Below, in pieces: positions 56,311 to 64,000 of a stretch of DNA of 64,000 nt (position 1 is its first letter; every line of letters starts with the position of its first letter). A program made the translations under genes and the position numbers. The notes beneath the pieces were generated by a model, which made no database searches, was not told where the DNA came from, and saw nothing but the letters and a program-made list of their open reading frames with translations. The stretch comes from Chitinophaga silvatica (GTDB lineage: Bacteria > Bacteroidota > Bacteroidia > Chitinophagales > Chitinophagaceae), in contig NZ_QPMM01000004.1 in NCBI RefSeq assembly GCF_003419895.1, positions 186,001-250,000 on the forward strand. Reading direction: 5' to 3'.

Positions 56311-56835
56311 TTATTTTTCAAGATATTGATCTCTTGTAATCCTCCATTCCCAGAGGTCTTCCCCTTCTTTGTTTTTAACAGCACCTACAAACTTCATCCC
56401 TACTTTCTGAAGTATTTTAATAGATGGGCTATATTCTTCTTCGGTATGTGCAATAACACTGTTTATATACGAATGGCCAAAGGCAAAACGGAGCAGTCCT
56501 TCTGCCATTTCAGTTCCCAGGCCTTGTTCGCGGTATTCGGGTGTTATTTCATAGCCGATTTCCACCATACCTTCTTCATTGGGTTTACCTTTGAAGCCTC
56601 CGGCTCCAATAAGGCGTTTATCATTTCGGTGTATCACTAAATAGAAAAACCATCCCAGCATGCCAGGATCGTTGCGTAATTTGTCGTAGGCTACCAGTAC
56701 CATCTCAGGGTATTCGGTCCAGGTATCCTGAATAGAAATTCCAAGCAATTCGGCCAGATGATCGTTGCTTTGTAACAGCAATTCAAAATACTCTAAGGTG
56801 CACGACAACAATTGTAGTCGAGGTGTTTGGATCAT
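56311..56835 (-). CDS. GNAT-family N-acetyltransferase, RimJ/RimL-like
   Basis: A protein of 174 residues. IQTPRLQLLSCTLEYFELLL at the N-terminus, LIGAGGFKGKPNEEGMVEIGYEITPEYREQGLGTEMAEGLL (motifs, about 77-118, including the acetyl-CoA loop REQGLG) and SVIAHTEEEYSPSIKILQKVGM-like motif B mark the RimJ/RimL type. The substrate, protein N-terminus or small molecule, is not known. Starts at ATG 56835. Stands alone between the C1 peptidase and polA. Confidence 0.9.
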   Translation of the reverse strand: MIQTPRLQLLSCTLEYFELLLQSNDHLAELLGISIQDTWTEYPEMVLVAYDKLRNDPGMLGWFFYLVIHRNDKRLIGAGGFKGKPNEEGMVEIGYEITPEYREQGLGTEMAEGLLRFAFGHSYINSVIAHTEEEYSPSIKILQKVGMKFVGAVKNKEGEDLWEWRITRDQYLEK

Positions 56836-56888
56836 TTTTGAAAACTAGTAAACAGTTTTTTTAATTACAATAGGAGTACAGAAATAAT

Positions 56889-56924
56889 GATAGGTATATG
56901 ATATTTCAATATCATACACCTATC
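56889..56924 (-). terminator. hairpin downstream of polA
   Basis: 16-bp arms (56889-56904 and 56909-56924) with one mismatch and a TTCA loop, 19 bases past the polA stop. There is no long T run, so termination may be inefficient. Confidence 0.6.
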
Positions 56925-56943
56925 AGTTTGTCAGTATACTAAT

Positions 56944-59763
56944 TTAGTGAGCTTCCAGCCAGGTGTTACCAATACCGATTTCTGCTTCAACAGGAACGGC
57001 CAATGGTAGAGCATTTCGCATTAGGTCTCGGATCAGGGGTTTAATAATTTCTACTTCGGAACGATGTGCATCAAACACCAACTCGTCATGTACCTGTAAG
57101 AGCATACGCGACTTAAATTGGTTTTGTTTAAATGCCTTATGAATATCGATCATTGCAAGTTTAATCATATCAGCAGCAGTACCCTGAATAGGCATATTGA
57201 TAGCGTTTCGTTCGGCGAAACCACGTACCACAGCATTGGAAGAGTTGATATCCCTTAACCATCTTTTTCTGCCCAATAAGGTTTGTACATACCCATTTTC
57301 CTGAGCAAATTTTTTCTGATTATCCATATACTGCTGGATCGCCGGATATTGCGCAAAGTAATTATCGATAAGCATTTTGGCTTCACTTCTGGCAATGCCA
57401 AGGTTTTCAGATAATCCAAATGCACTTACACCATAGATGATTCCGAAATTTACACTCTTGGCATTTCTACGCATCTCAGGTGTAACATCAGCTAATTCGA
57501 CGTTATATACTTTGGCGGCAGTAGCGGCATGGATATCAATATTATTCCTGAATGCATTGATCATTTCCTTATCCTCGCTGATCGCAGCAATAATGCGAAG
57601 TTCGATCTGTGAGTAGTCGGCAGACAGCAATACAAATTCTTCATTTCTCGGAATAAATGCTTTACGAATTTCCCGGCCCCTCTCAGTACGAATCGGAATA
57701 TTTTGAAGATTCGGATTGTTGGAGCTTAATCGCCCTGTTACGGCAACACCTTGGTTATAGCTGGTATGAACCCTGTTGGTGCGTTTGTTGAGCAATAACG
57801 GCAACGAATCTACGTAGGTGGATTTGAGTTTACTCAATTCTCTGAAGATGAGAATATCTTCAACAATTTTATGTTTGGAAGAGAGCTTCTGTAATACATC
57901 CTCACCTGTTGCGTATTGGCCGGTACGTGTTTTTTTTGCCTTTGGATCGAGTTGTAATTTTTCGAACAGTACTTCGCCTAATTGTTTAGGGGAGGCAAGT
58001 TTGAAACGTACACCAGCTTGCTCGTATACGCTTTCCTCGGCTCTTTTAATTTCTACCTCCAGTTCGCGGGAATAATCGGCCAGCGCCATTGTATCGAGGG
58101 CTATACCTTCATATTCCATGTCTGTCAGTACTTTTACCAGTGGATTTTCTATGTTGTAGAAAACCTTTTCTACTGATCTTTCAGTGACCTGCGGAGCGAA
58201 TTTTTCTTTAAGTTGAAGAGTGATGTCGGCATCTTCGGCGGCGTATTCGGCAATGACATCTACTTCTACATCGCGCATATTGCCCTGGCCTTTTCCTTTT
58301 TTACCGATGAGCGATTCAATTGGAATTGGCTCATATTGCAGATACTGGGCACTTAACACATCCATGCTTCTGCGGCCTTCCGGCTCAATGAGGTAGTGAG
58401 CCAGCATTGTATCGAAAAGCGGAGCGGTGATAGTGATACCATACCACTTCAGGATTAACATATCGTATTTGATATTCTGACCAATTAACACGATACTGTT
58501 ATGCTGGAAAAGCGGAATAAATTCCTCAAGAATTGCTTTGGCGGCATCGTGATTAGCAGGTAAAGGAATATAGAATCCTTCTCCTTTTTTGAAAGAAAAG
58601 CTCATTCCAACTATTTCCGCTTCATTGGCGTCGGTGCCGGTGGTTTCAGTATCGAAGGCAACTTCTGATTGAGAAAGTAATTGTTGTAGTAGTGCTGTTC
58701 TTTTTTCCGGAGAATCGATTATTTGATAATCATGAGGAGTATTATTGATGTTTTTATCGGCGAGTAATACATTTGCGACAGTGGTAATTTCTACTTCAAC
58801 AACATCTTCTGAAACGGTTACGGCGCCGAAAAGATCTGTTTGTACAACCCTGGGTTTTGGAGGAGCAGCAACATTGCTTCCACCTGCAAAATTATCTCCC
58901 AAAATTCTTTTACCGAGGGTCTTAAATTCAAGCTCAGTAAAGATCTCTGTCAGTTTATCCTTATCAAATTCCTTAACACAAAAATCTTCTTCATGAAAGG
59001 TTACAGGAACATCGGTGATAATAGTGGCAAGTTCTTTAGAAAGTAAAGCGTTGTCGCGGCCCACTTTAATCTTCTCTCCCATTTTTCCACCGATAGTATC
59101 TGCGTTTTCCAGTACATTTTCGAGTGAGTGGTATTGGGCAAGGAGTTTCATGGCTGTTTTTTCACCGATACCGGCAATACCAGGTATATTATCAACAGCA
59201 TCGCCCATGAGGCCCAGGATATCTATTACCTGGTGTACATCCTGGATCTGCCATTTTTCACAAACTTCCTTAGGCCCCATTATTTCTTCCTTGTTGCCCA
59301 TATAAGGAGGTTTGTAAATGAATACATTTTCCTTAACCAGCTGGCCGTAATCCTTATCGGGAGTTACCATGTATACAGTGTATCCGGCATTGGCAGCCTG
59401 CCATGCAAGAGTACCGATTACGTCATCTGCCTCATACCCATCCAGCTCCACAACCGGGATATTAAATCCTTCGATAATACGTTTGATATCGGGCAGTGCA
59501 TCCAGGAGGTCTTCCGGCGCATCTTCACGATTGGCTTTATAGTCGGTATACGTAGTATGACGTTCGGTGGGGGCATGGGTATCAAAAGCTACCGCCATGT
59601 GGGTAGGTTTTTCTTTATTGAGGAGATCCAATAAAGTTGTTGTAAACCCAAACTGGGCATTGGTATTTTTACCCGCGCTGGTGAGACGGGGATTTCTGAT
59701 CAACGCATAATATGCGCGATAGATCAGCGCCATTGCATCCAGTAAAAATAATTTTTTTTCCAT
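56944..59763 (-). CDS. polA: DNA polymerase I
   Basis: A repair and lagging-strand polymerase of 939 residues with all three domains. The 5'-3' exonuclease (about 1-290) has LLDAMALIYRAYYAL and GDAVDNIPGIAGIGEKTA. The 3'-5' proofreading domain (about 345-530) retains its acidic residues in AFDTETTGT, QNIKYDM and YAAEDADI, so proofreading appears intact. The polymerase domain has motif A LLSADYSQIELRI, motif B RRNAKSVNFGIIYGVS and motif C LLQVHDELVFD. Length is usual. The gene is alone and divergent from an ArsC/Spx-like gene. Confidence 0.97.
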   Translation of the reverse strand: MEKKLFLLDAMALIYRAYYALIRNPRLTSAGKNTNAQFGFTTTLLDLLNKEKPTHMAVAFDTHAPTERHTTYTDYKANREDAPEDLLDALPDIKRIIEGFNIPVVELDGYEADDVIGTLAWQAANAGYTVYMVTPDKDYGQLVKENVFIYKPPYMGNKEEIMGPKEVCEKWQIQDVHQVIDILGLMGDAVDNIPGIAGIGEKTAMKLLAQYHSLENVLENADTIGGKMGEKIKVGRDNALLSKELATIITDVPVTFHEEDFCVKEFDKDKLTEIFTELEFKTLGKRILGDNFAGGSNVAAPPKPRVVQTDLFGAVTVSEDVVEVEITTVANVLLADKNINNTPHDYQIIDSPEKRTALLQQLLSQSEVAFDTETTGTDANEAEIVGMSFSFKKGEGFYIPLPANHDAAKAILEEFIPLFQHNSIVLIGQNIKYDMLILKWYGITITAPLFDTMLAHYLIEPEGRRSMDVLSAQYLQYEPIPIESLIGKKGKGQGNMRDVEVDVIAEYAAEDADITLQLKEKFAPQVTERSVEKVFYNIENPLVKVLTDMEYEGIALDTMALADYSRELEVEIKRAEESVYEQAGVRFKLASPKQLGEVLFEKLQLDPKAKKTRTGQYATGEDVLQKLSSKHKIVEDILIFRELSKLKSTYVDSLPLLLNKRTNRVHTSYNQGVAVTGRLSSNNPNLQNIPIRTERGREIRKAFIPRNEEFVLLSADYSQIELRIIAAISEDKEMINAFRNNIDIHAATAAKVYNVELADVTPEMRRNAKSVNFGIIYGVSAFGLSENLGIARSEAKMLIDNYFAQYPAIQQYMDNQKKFAQENGYVQTLLGRKRWLRDINSSNAVVRGFAERNAINMPIQGTAADMIKLAMIDIHKAFKQNQFKSRMLLQVHDELVFDAHRSEVEIIKPLIRDLMRNALPLAVPVEAEIGIGNTWLEAH

Positions 59764-59832
59764 CGCTAAACCTACAAGAATTAATTTGAATTCGCAAAAT
59801 TAAAGATAGTAGTTCAATATAAGGTGAGGATG

Positions 59833-59840
59833 TAACTTTG
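59833..59840 (+). promoter_or_regulatory. candidate -7 element for the ArsC/Spx-like gene
   Basis: TAACTTTG, exact TAnnTTTG, 21 bases before the ATG. -33 region weak. Confidence 0.45.
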
Positions 59841-59861
59841 AGAACGAAAAATGAACGAAAA

Positions 59862-60191
59862 ATGAATAAAATTTATCATTTATCTACTTGTGGCACCTGC
59901 AAGAAGATTCTGGAAGAAACTAATGCAAAAGCCAGGGGCTTTGAGCTACAAGATATAAAAAAAGAGAAAATAACGCCAGCGCAGCTCGATGAAATGAAAG
60001 CATTGGCAGGTAGTTATGAGTCCTTATTCAGCCGCAGGTCGCAGCAATACCGACCTATGGGGCTTCATGAAAAAAATCTTACAGAAGAAGATTACAGAAC
60101 ATTAATTCTCCAGGAATATTCTTTCTTAAAACGTCCGGTTGCGATAGTAGGAAATAAAATTTATATGGGGGCAGCTGTAAAGGAAATTTAA
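59862..60191 (+). CDS. ArsC/Spx/YffB-family thioredoxin-fold protein
   Basis: A protein of 109 residues from ATG 59862. MNKIYHLSTCGTCKKILEET has CxxC (C10, C13) in place of the CX5R of arsenate reductase. It therefore looks more like YffB/Spx-type proteins than a working arsenate reductase; the YSFLKRPVAIVGNKIYMG ending is the usual ArsC-family cis-proline region (KRPV). No arsenic genes are near. Role unknown: redox or glutathione-dependent reductase is the family's best guess. It ends at a terminator shared with the convergent glycosyltransferase gene. Confidence 0.85.
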   Translation: MNKIYHLSTCGTCKKILEETNAKARGFELQDIKKEKITPAQLDEMKALAGSYESLFSRRSQQYRPMGLHEKNLTEEDYRTLILQEYSFLKRPVAIVGNKIYMGAAVKEI

Positions 60192-60214
60192 CAAGAGTTT
60201 TGTGTAGAAAAAAT

Positions 60215-60254
60215 GAAGCGAATGTACCCCAGGGTGCATTCGCTTCTCTTTTTT
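60215..60254 (+). terminator. terminator of the ArsC/Spx-like gene
   Basis: GAAGCGAATG (60215-60224) pairs with CATTCGCTTC (60237-60246) and the stem continues ACCC/GGGT, then T-C-TTTTTT. It also borders the stop of the convergent glycosyltransferase gene. Confidence 0.93.
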
Positions 60255-61386
60255 ATGAATGCTGGTTTGCCGCTATATTTTGTGGCTGCCAGTGGAGAGA
60301 ATTGGTAAGAAACTGTTGCACAACTTTTTTGTATTGATCCATATCATTTTGATGAAAGGATTTGAACTGAAATGCAGCAGCTTTTTCGAGAGCGGATTTT
60401 AGGTCGAAGCCCTCTTGTGATAAGGAATAGAAGTAGCCTTTTTCCATTAAATATTCGCCCAGGTATACTTGTTCGGATTGGCCGGGAGTAGGTACCAGTA
60501 TTGCCTTTTTATCGAGTCTAACGAGATCCATTAAAGTGGTATAACCGGATCTGCTCAGCACCATATCAGAAGCCAGGATAGCTTCATTCAGTGCTTCCGC
60601 ATTAAGGTGGTTTACCTGATCTACGTTTGGTGCTATTTGAGTAGAAGTATGATTACCTGGTAACCCACTCACAATCAGTGTTTTGATAGATAACGACTGT
60701 ACTTGTGAGATGATAATTTTTTCCAGATTGGTACGTTGAGGTTCCGGGCCGGAAATCAGAACCAGGAGGTCATATTTTTTAGACACACCGGGTTTATTAA
60801 CAAATCTGCTCAGGCAACCTATGTAGGAAGTATGGTGAGGCAGTTGAGCGGGATGCGCTAATTCGCCAGACAGGTTGTCGTTTCCTTCAAAATCGGGAAT
60901 CCAGCACTGACTGTATTTGTTAATGAAATGGTAATTTATTTTTTGAAGAATTCTTTCGGACCAGCCACCAAAAGGAGTTTTGATTAGTAGTTGGTGAGTG
61001 ATAAAAACGCAGGGAATATCTTTATGATATAATCCAAAGCGATTATCTGAAATAACTGCATTGATTTGATAATCAGCAACTATTTTCTTCAACCATTTTT
61101 GTTCGTATCGAACAGCCTTGAAAATTTTTGGAATTTGCTGAATAATTTTCAGTCCAAAAAATTTCCCTTTTTGTGCGTATTGGATGCGGTATCCGGGCAA
61201 TGGAAAGATGGTAATTTCCGGAAATTCCTGTTGAAGTAATGCAGCATGTTTGCCTTCGGCAGCAATAAATACCTGACAACCTGCGTTTTGCATTTCACGG
61301 ATAAGAGGAATGTCTCTCGTTGCATGCCCTAATCCCCAATCCAGAGGAACAAAAAGAATTTTTTTAACAGCAAGAATTGTGGACAA
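60253..61386 (-). CDS. glycosyltransferase, GT28/MurG-like fold
   Basis: A GT-B fold protein of 377 residues. N-terminal KKILFVPLDWGLGHATRDIPLIREM (about 8-32) is the acceptor-side GxGH loop, and the C-terminal half has LILVISGPEPQRTNLE-like and LSRSGYTTLMDLVRLDKKAILVPTPGQSEQVYLGEYL (about 285-320), the nucleotide-sugar site of MurG/MGDG-synthase relatives. Donor and acceptor are unknown; related proteins in databases are called UDP-GlcNAc-LPS glycosyltransferase-like. The only usable start is TTG 61386, since no ATG or GTG lies between the upstream stop and the conserved N-terminus. Confidence 0.85.
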   Translation of the reverse strand: MSTILAVKKILFVPLDWGLGHATRDIPLIREMQNAGCQVFIAAEGKHAALLQQEFPEITIFPLPGYRIQYAQKGKFFGLKIIQQIPKIFKAVRYEQKWLKKIVADYQINAVISDNRFGLYHKDIPCVFITHQLLIKTPFGGWSERILQKINYHFINKYSQCWIPDFEGNDNLSGELAHPAQLPHHTSYIGCLSRFVNKPGVSKKYDLLVLISGPEPQRTNLEKIIISQVQSLSIKTLIVSGLPGNHTSTQIAPNVDQVNHLNAEALNEAILASDMVLSRSGYTTLMDLVRLDKKAILVPTPGQSEQVYLGEYLMEKGYFYSLSQEGFDLKSALEKAAAFQFKSFHQNDMDQYKKVVQQFLTNSLHWQPQNIAANQHS

Positions 61387-61482
61387 ATAATTTGATATTT
61401 TTTACGAATTTAGCTTAAATTACAAAAGAGCATTGTTAAGAAAAGGTGAACTCTTAGAACGGAATTTAATTATAGTCAAAAT

Positions 61483-61605
61483 ATGAAAAGTATTAAGTGG
61501 ATCGCGATCATTCTGGTTTGTGGTAGTTTGATGATGGAGGGGTGTAAGGTTTTCAAAAAAAACGATTGCGGTTGCCCAACCATGAATAAAAAAAGAATGC
61601 ATTAG
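61483..61605 (+). CDS. very small lipoprotein, 40 residues
   Basis: ATG 61483 to TAG 61605 encodes 40 residues beginning MKSIKWIAIILVCGSLM. A lipoprotein-type signal ends at EGC (C21). The mature 20 residues include KVFKKNDCGCPTMNKKR, with two cysteines as DCGCP. I remember similar short CKVFxKxDCxCP lipoproteins in Bacteroidota genomes, but not a named family. It is upstream of the 61733 gene on the same strand and divergent from the glycosyltransferase. The overlapping minus-strand reading frame (61420-61638) has no such features. Confidence 0.65.
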   Translation: MKSIKWIAIILVCGSLMMEGCKVFKKNDCGCPTMNKKRMH

Positions 61606-61732
61606 AACCATTTGTTTGATACAGACGACAACTAACAACTTGAACCGGACAACAATTTTTGCCTTATCTTATTGAACTATCCTTTTGATACCTGGCCAAA
61701 CAATATTTCGGGGAACAGTCAAATTTTTTTTC

Positions 61733-61981
61733 ATGAAACCTGTAGATAGAGATTTACTAATCCTGCTACATGAGGATAGGTACACAGAGCAGCAGATACA
61801 ATCAGCAGTTCGTCAAATCAGCGAAATGTTATCGTTAATTGAAACGATGGATTATCTCTGTGCCGTTATGGAAGTTATGGATTGTAACAAAAGTCGGATT
61901 ACCAGCAAAAGAACTGTGCTGGAAAAAGCAATTTCACGTAAGTCGCATAAGCCATTCGAATTTATTATTCACAAGAACTAG
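61733..61981 (+). CDS. small hypothetical protein
   Basis: A protein of 82 residues from ATG 61733 (a longer reading from 61685 lacks a good start). It begins MKPVDRDLLILLHEDRYTEQQIQSAVRQISEML and is mostly helical, with a cysteine pair in MDYLCAVMEVMDCNKSRITSKR and a basic end. No family recognised. It is between the small lipoprotein and the arginase-fold gene; the codon pattern is unremarkable. Evidence for expression is weak. Confidence 0.5.
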   Translation: MKPVDRDLLILLHEDRYTEQQIQSAVRQISEMLSLIETMDYLCAVMEVMDCNKSRITSKRTVLEKAISRKSHKPFEFIIHKN

Positions 61982-62087
61982 TACAGCTTTCCGTTATAGT
62001 AGTTTAGGCCCACTCAGCGTCATATCCGTTTTTGCTTTTTTTTAAATTCTTGTTGTAGGTTTGCCATCAAACAAACCCATTAAAGTG

Positions 62088-63227
62088 ATGGCAGAATTTT
62101 CACACCTGCAGGACTTCTTGCATCCTGTTTCCAAAGCTATGTTAAACGACGACCAGGAATACGATGCATTCCAGGTTGGTAGTATCATTGATGTATACGA
62201 AATAGATCAGCAACCCGACTTAGAAGCAGCAGATATTATCCTACTCGGTGTGGGGGAAGAGCGAGGTGGCCCTTCCGGCAAAACCAATACCAACGGGCCA
62301 GATGCTATTCGCCGCGAACTTTATCGCTTATTCAACTGGCATAAAGACATTAAACTGGCCGATGTTGGAAACCTGCTTCCCGGCGCTTTTCTGGCCGATG
62401 CCTACGCTGCCATGAAAACCGTATTGTCTGAACTCATAAGCGCTAATAAAACCGTCATTATTTTAGGTGGATCACACGATCTCACCTACCCCCAATATAA
62501 AGCCTACGCATCACAGGAATTAATCATTGAAGCCACAGTGGCCGACGCACTGATTGATCTTAAAGAAGACTCGCGAATCAAAAGCGAACGCTTCCTTATG
62601 GACATTCTTACCGAGCAACCTAATTATCTCAGACATTATAACCACATAGGCTTCCAAAGCTATTTTGTACACCCAAGAATGCTCGAAACACTAGACAAAC
62701 TTCGTTTCGATTGTTTCAGACTTGGACGCATAAGAGAAAATATGGAAGAAGCAGAACCCGTACTTCGACATTCAGATCTCTTCAGCCTCGATATTAATAT
62801 TATCAAACATACAGATGCCCCGGCAAACCACCTATCCCCTAACGGATTCTCCGGTGAAGAAGCATGCACTCTTTCCAGATATGCTGGTATGAGCAGCCGA
62901 CTTTCTTCCTTCGGAATCTATGGTTATGAGCCCGAAAAGGATGTAGCTAATCTCACTGCCCGACAAATTTCCCAGATGATCTGGTATTTTATGGATGGAA
63001 GAGCCGTTAAAGGAAAAGAAGCTGGATTGGAAGACAGAGATGCCTTCTGGGAATTTCATATAGCTTTCTCCGATATAGAAACAGTATTTCTGAAAAGCAA
63101 AAAAACCAACAGGTGGTGGATGCAACTTCCTGATCAGGAATTTGTGCCTTGCGCATACAACGATTACCTCATGGCCAGCAATAATGAAATGCCTGAGCGT
63201 TGGCTGCGTCATCAGGAAAGATTGTAG
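62088..63227 (+). CDS. arginase-fold protein, annotated-style formimidoylglutamase, metal site altered
   Basis: An arginase/ureohydrolase-superfamily protein of 379 residues from ATG 62088 (TTG nine codons earlier is open). LLGVGEERGGPSGKTNTNGPDAIRRELYRL-type N-terminus and ILGGSHDLTY (D131) match the fold. The usual DAHxD manganese motif reads DALID (153-157), with the histidine replaced by leucine, and the usual DxD motif reads DIN (235-237). Bacteroidota carry such divergent members, named formimidoylglutamase by similarity. Two-metal hydrolysis is doubtful. The C-terminus extends about 60 residues beyond the core. The stop lies in the left arm of an 83-bp inverted repeat. Confidence 0.85.
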   Translation: MAEFSHLQDFLHPVSKAMLNDDQEYDAFQVGSIIDVYEIDQQPDLEAADIILLGVGEERGGPSGKTNTNGPDAIRRELYRLFNWHKDIKLADVGNLLPGAFLADAYAAMKTVLSELISANKTVIILGGSHDLTYPQYKAYASQELIIEATVADALIDLKEDSRIKSERFLMDILTEQPNYLRHYNHIGFQSYFVHPRMLETLDKLRFDCFRLGRIRENMEEAEPVLRHSDLFSLDINIIKHTDAPANHLSPNGFSGEEACTLSRYAGMSSRLSSFGIYGYEPEKDVANLTARQISQMIWYFMDGRAVKGKEAGLEDRDAFWEFHIAFSDIETVFLKSKKTNRWWMQLPDQEFVPCAYNDYLMASNNEMPERWLRHQERL

Positions 63228-63434
63228 CTCGCGTTGCTCGCTGGTTTCTTGCAAAGAAGCAAAGATTAATATTAAGATATATAAGGATCGAAGCGAATAT
63301 TTTTAAGGACTTCTAATAGGTTTCAACACAAATAGAAACCATTCAGCAGCTCTTAAAGATATTCGCTTCGATCCTTATATATCTTAATATTAATCTTTGC
63401 TTCTTTGCGAGAAACCAGCGAGCAACGCGAGCTA
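63225..63434. repeat. 210-bp inverted repeat with 83-bp arms, 81/83 identical
   Basis: Left arm 63225-63307 (starting TAGCTCGCGTTGCTCGCTGG) is the reverse complement of the right arm 63352-63434 with two mismatches. The 44-base centre holds a smaller stem GGTTTC (63319-63324) / GAAACC (63335-63340). Both flanking stop codons are the outermost bases of the arms: TAG 63225-63227 of the arginase-fold gene and, on the minus strand, TAG 63434-63432 of the LprI-like gene. It contains no open reading frame. It may be a small mobile or dispersed palindromic element and certainly would fold as RNA from either direction. Confidence 0.95.
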
Positions 63435-63827
63435 TAACAACGCCGTTAGTCGTTGCTTGATATATGCAGCTTTGTTATCAGTAGAAATCATATCGTCGTC
63501 TAACCCCTCCATTGTGCGCTTGTGCATTTTTTCTACTCGTTCGTCAATTTTTTTGAAATATTCTTCCTTCTTTTCTTCCCAGACAACCTGTTCCTGTTGT
63601 AATTGTTGCTGACGATCTTTGTCGAGACTGGAATAAAGTTGTTTAAGTGTATTATTAAGCAGGCTATCTAACTGTCTGTAATAATTAACAGCACAATCGT
63701 ACATACGTTGACTACTGCCAAGGCATTGTTGGTAATTGCTTTCCAATGAATCTAATGCAGCCTGCGAGGTTTGGGAATAGGCATTAGAGCATAGAAAGAC
63801 CAATAGGATCAGGATTAGGTTTCGCAT
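63432..63827 (-). CDS. LprI/DUF1311-family secreted protein
   Basis: A protein of 131 residues with signal peptide MRNLILILLVFLCSNAYSQ. The mature part has the DUF1311 pattern: ESNYQQCLGSSQRMYDCAVNYYRQLDSLLNNTLKQLYSSLDKDRQQQLQQEQVVWEEKK in pieces, with two cysteines about 10 residues apart and a long helical second half. Members of this domain family include lysozyme inhibitors such as LprI; an inhibitor role here is only inferred. The stop codon is inside the right arm of the inverted repeat, so the C-terminus (RLTALL) may have been fixed by that element. Confidence 0.85.
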   Translation of the reverse strand: MRNLILILLVFLCSNAYSQTSQAALDSLESNYQQCLGSSQRMYDCAVNYYRQLDSLLNNTLKQLYSSLDKDRQQQLQQEQVVWEEKKEEYFKKIDERVEKMHKRTMEGLDDDMISTDNKAAYIKQRLTALL

Positions 63828-63889
63828 AGGTCACGGGTCTGTAAAGCGCAAATATACGAAAATTATATAATTAGTATTTCCGCTAATAC

Positions 63890-64000
63890 TTAGTGATCCT
63901 CTTTATCACCAATAGAACCCTGGCAAGCATCCGGTTTCATTACGTTTAGCCATGTACGTAAGGTGGCAGATCTTTGCTCTGTCAGCTCTTTCAAAAAGTT
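63890..64000 (-). CDS. C-terminal end of a gene running off the right edge
   Basis: On the minus strand an open frame enters at 64000 and stops at TAA 63892-63890. It reads 36 residues ending KPDACQGSIGDKEDH, with an amphipathic stretch LKELTEQRSATLRTWLNVM. It may be the 3' end of the next gene upstream of the LprI-like gene. Product not recognised. Confidence 0.55.
   Translation of the reverse strand, partial: NFLKELTEQRSATLRTWLNVMKPDACQGSIGDKEDH

Noticed and set aside
59862..60191. Working arsenate reductase
   Set aside because: The active site is CxxC without the CX5R arginine, and no other ars gene is near.
61420..61638. 72-codon minus-strand reading frame
   Set aside because: It lies antisense to the small lipoprotein gene, starts without a plausible signal and has no recognisable domain.

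Overview
The window looks like chromosomal DNA of a member of the Bacteroidota, most likely of the Chitinophagales. This rests on the gene families present: a TamL lipoprotein paired with TamB, DUF2480, DUF3472, DUF3050, a Bacteroidota-type RecQ with an extra C-terminal domain, and a YbeY whose third metal ligand is changed. It also rests on promoter-like sites of the form TTTG - about 19 nt - TAnnTTTG and on the near absence of strong Shine-Dalgarno sequences. The DNA is AT-rich and there is no transposase, integrase, phage, CRISPR or rRNA gene. Assignment below phylum is inference.

Layout. 0.1-14.6 kb: a sugar-nucleotide operon on the minus strand (kdsD, manC, an aminotransferase); recQ with a DUF3050 gene; tRNA-Phe; DUF1648; an orphan P-loop protein; an FtsX/MacB-type permease interrupted by one in-frame stop; a secreted GH36 alpha-galactosidase; cardiolipin synthase; a very acidic protein. 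14.6-23.5 kb: a gene-poor region holding only mnmG, ybeY, feoA and nadA. It contains a 13-unit 14-bp tandem array, three parS sites, a 2.9-kb non-coding stretch with two repeat families (period about 123-136 bp, and about 83 bp with an internal dyad), and DnaA-box-like nonamers concentrated between 21.1 and 23.3 kb. My reading is that this is the replication-origin/partition region of the chromosome. 23.5-46 kb: a PpiD/SurA-like periplasmic foldase, DUF2480, CorA, a DUF3472 protein, RlpA, PoxB, the tamB-tamL envelope operon and the gltB-gltD glutamate synthase operon. 46-64 kb: envelope and housekeeping genes (GHL10 hydrolase, MscS channel, mgsA, Nfu, pnuC with a NadR-like kinase, mtgA, TsaC/YciO type protein, C1 peptidase, GNAT, polA, ArsC/Spx-like, a glycosyltransferase, a 40-codon lipoprotein, an arginase-fold protein, an LprI-like protein). 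The arginase-fold and LprI genes converge on a 210-bp near-perfect inverted repeat whose outer ends contain both stop codons.

How genes fit together: NAD supply is represented twice (nadA de novo; pnuC plus NadR-like salvage). Envelope building is represented by kdsD/manC (sugar precursors), TamB/TamL, PpiD-like, MtgA, RlpA and cardiolipin synthase. The main candidates for something undescribed are the 83-bp-periodic dyad array beside the putative origin and the 83-bp-arm inverted repeat near the right edge.
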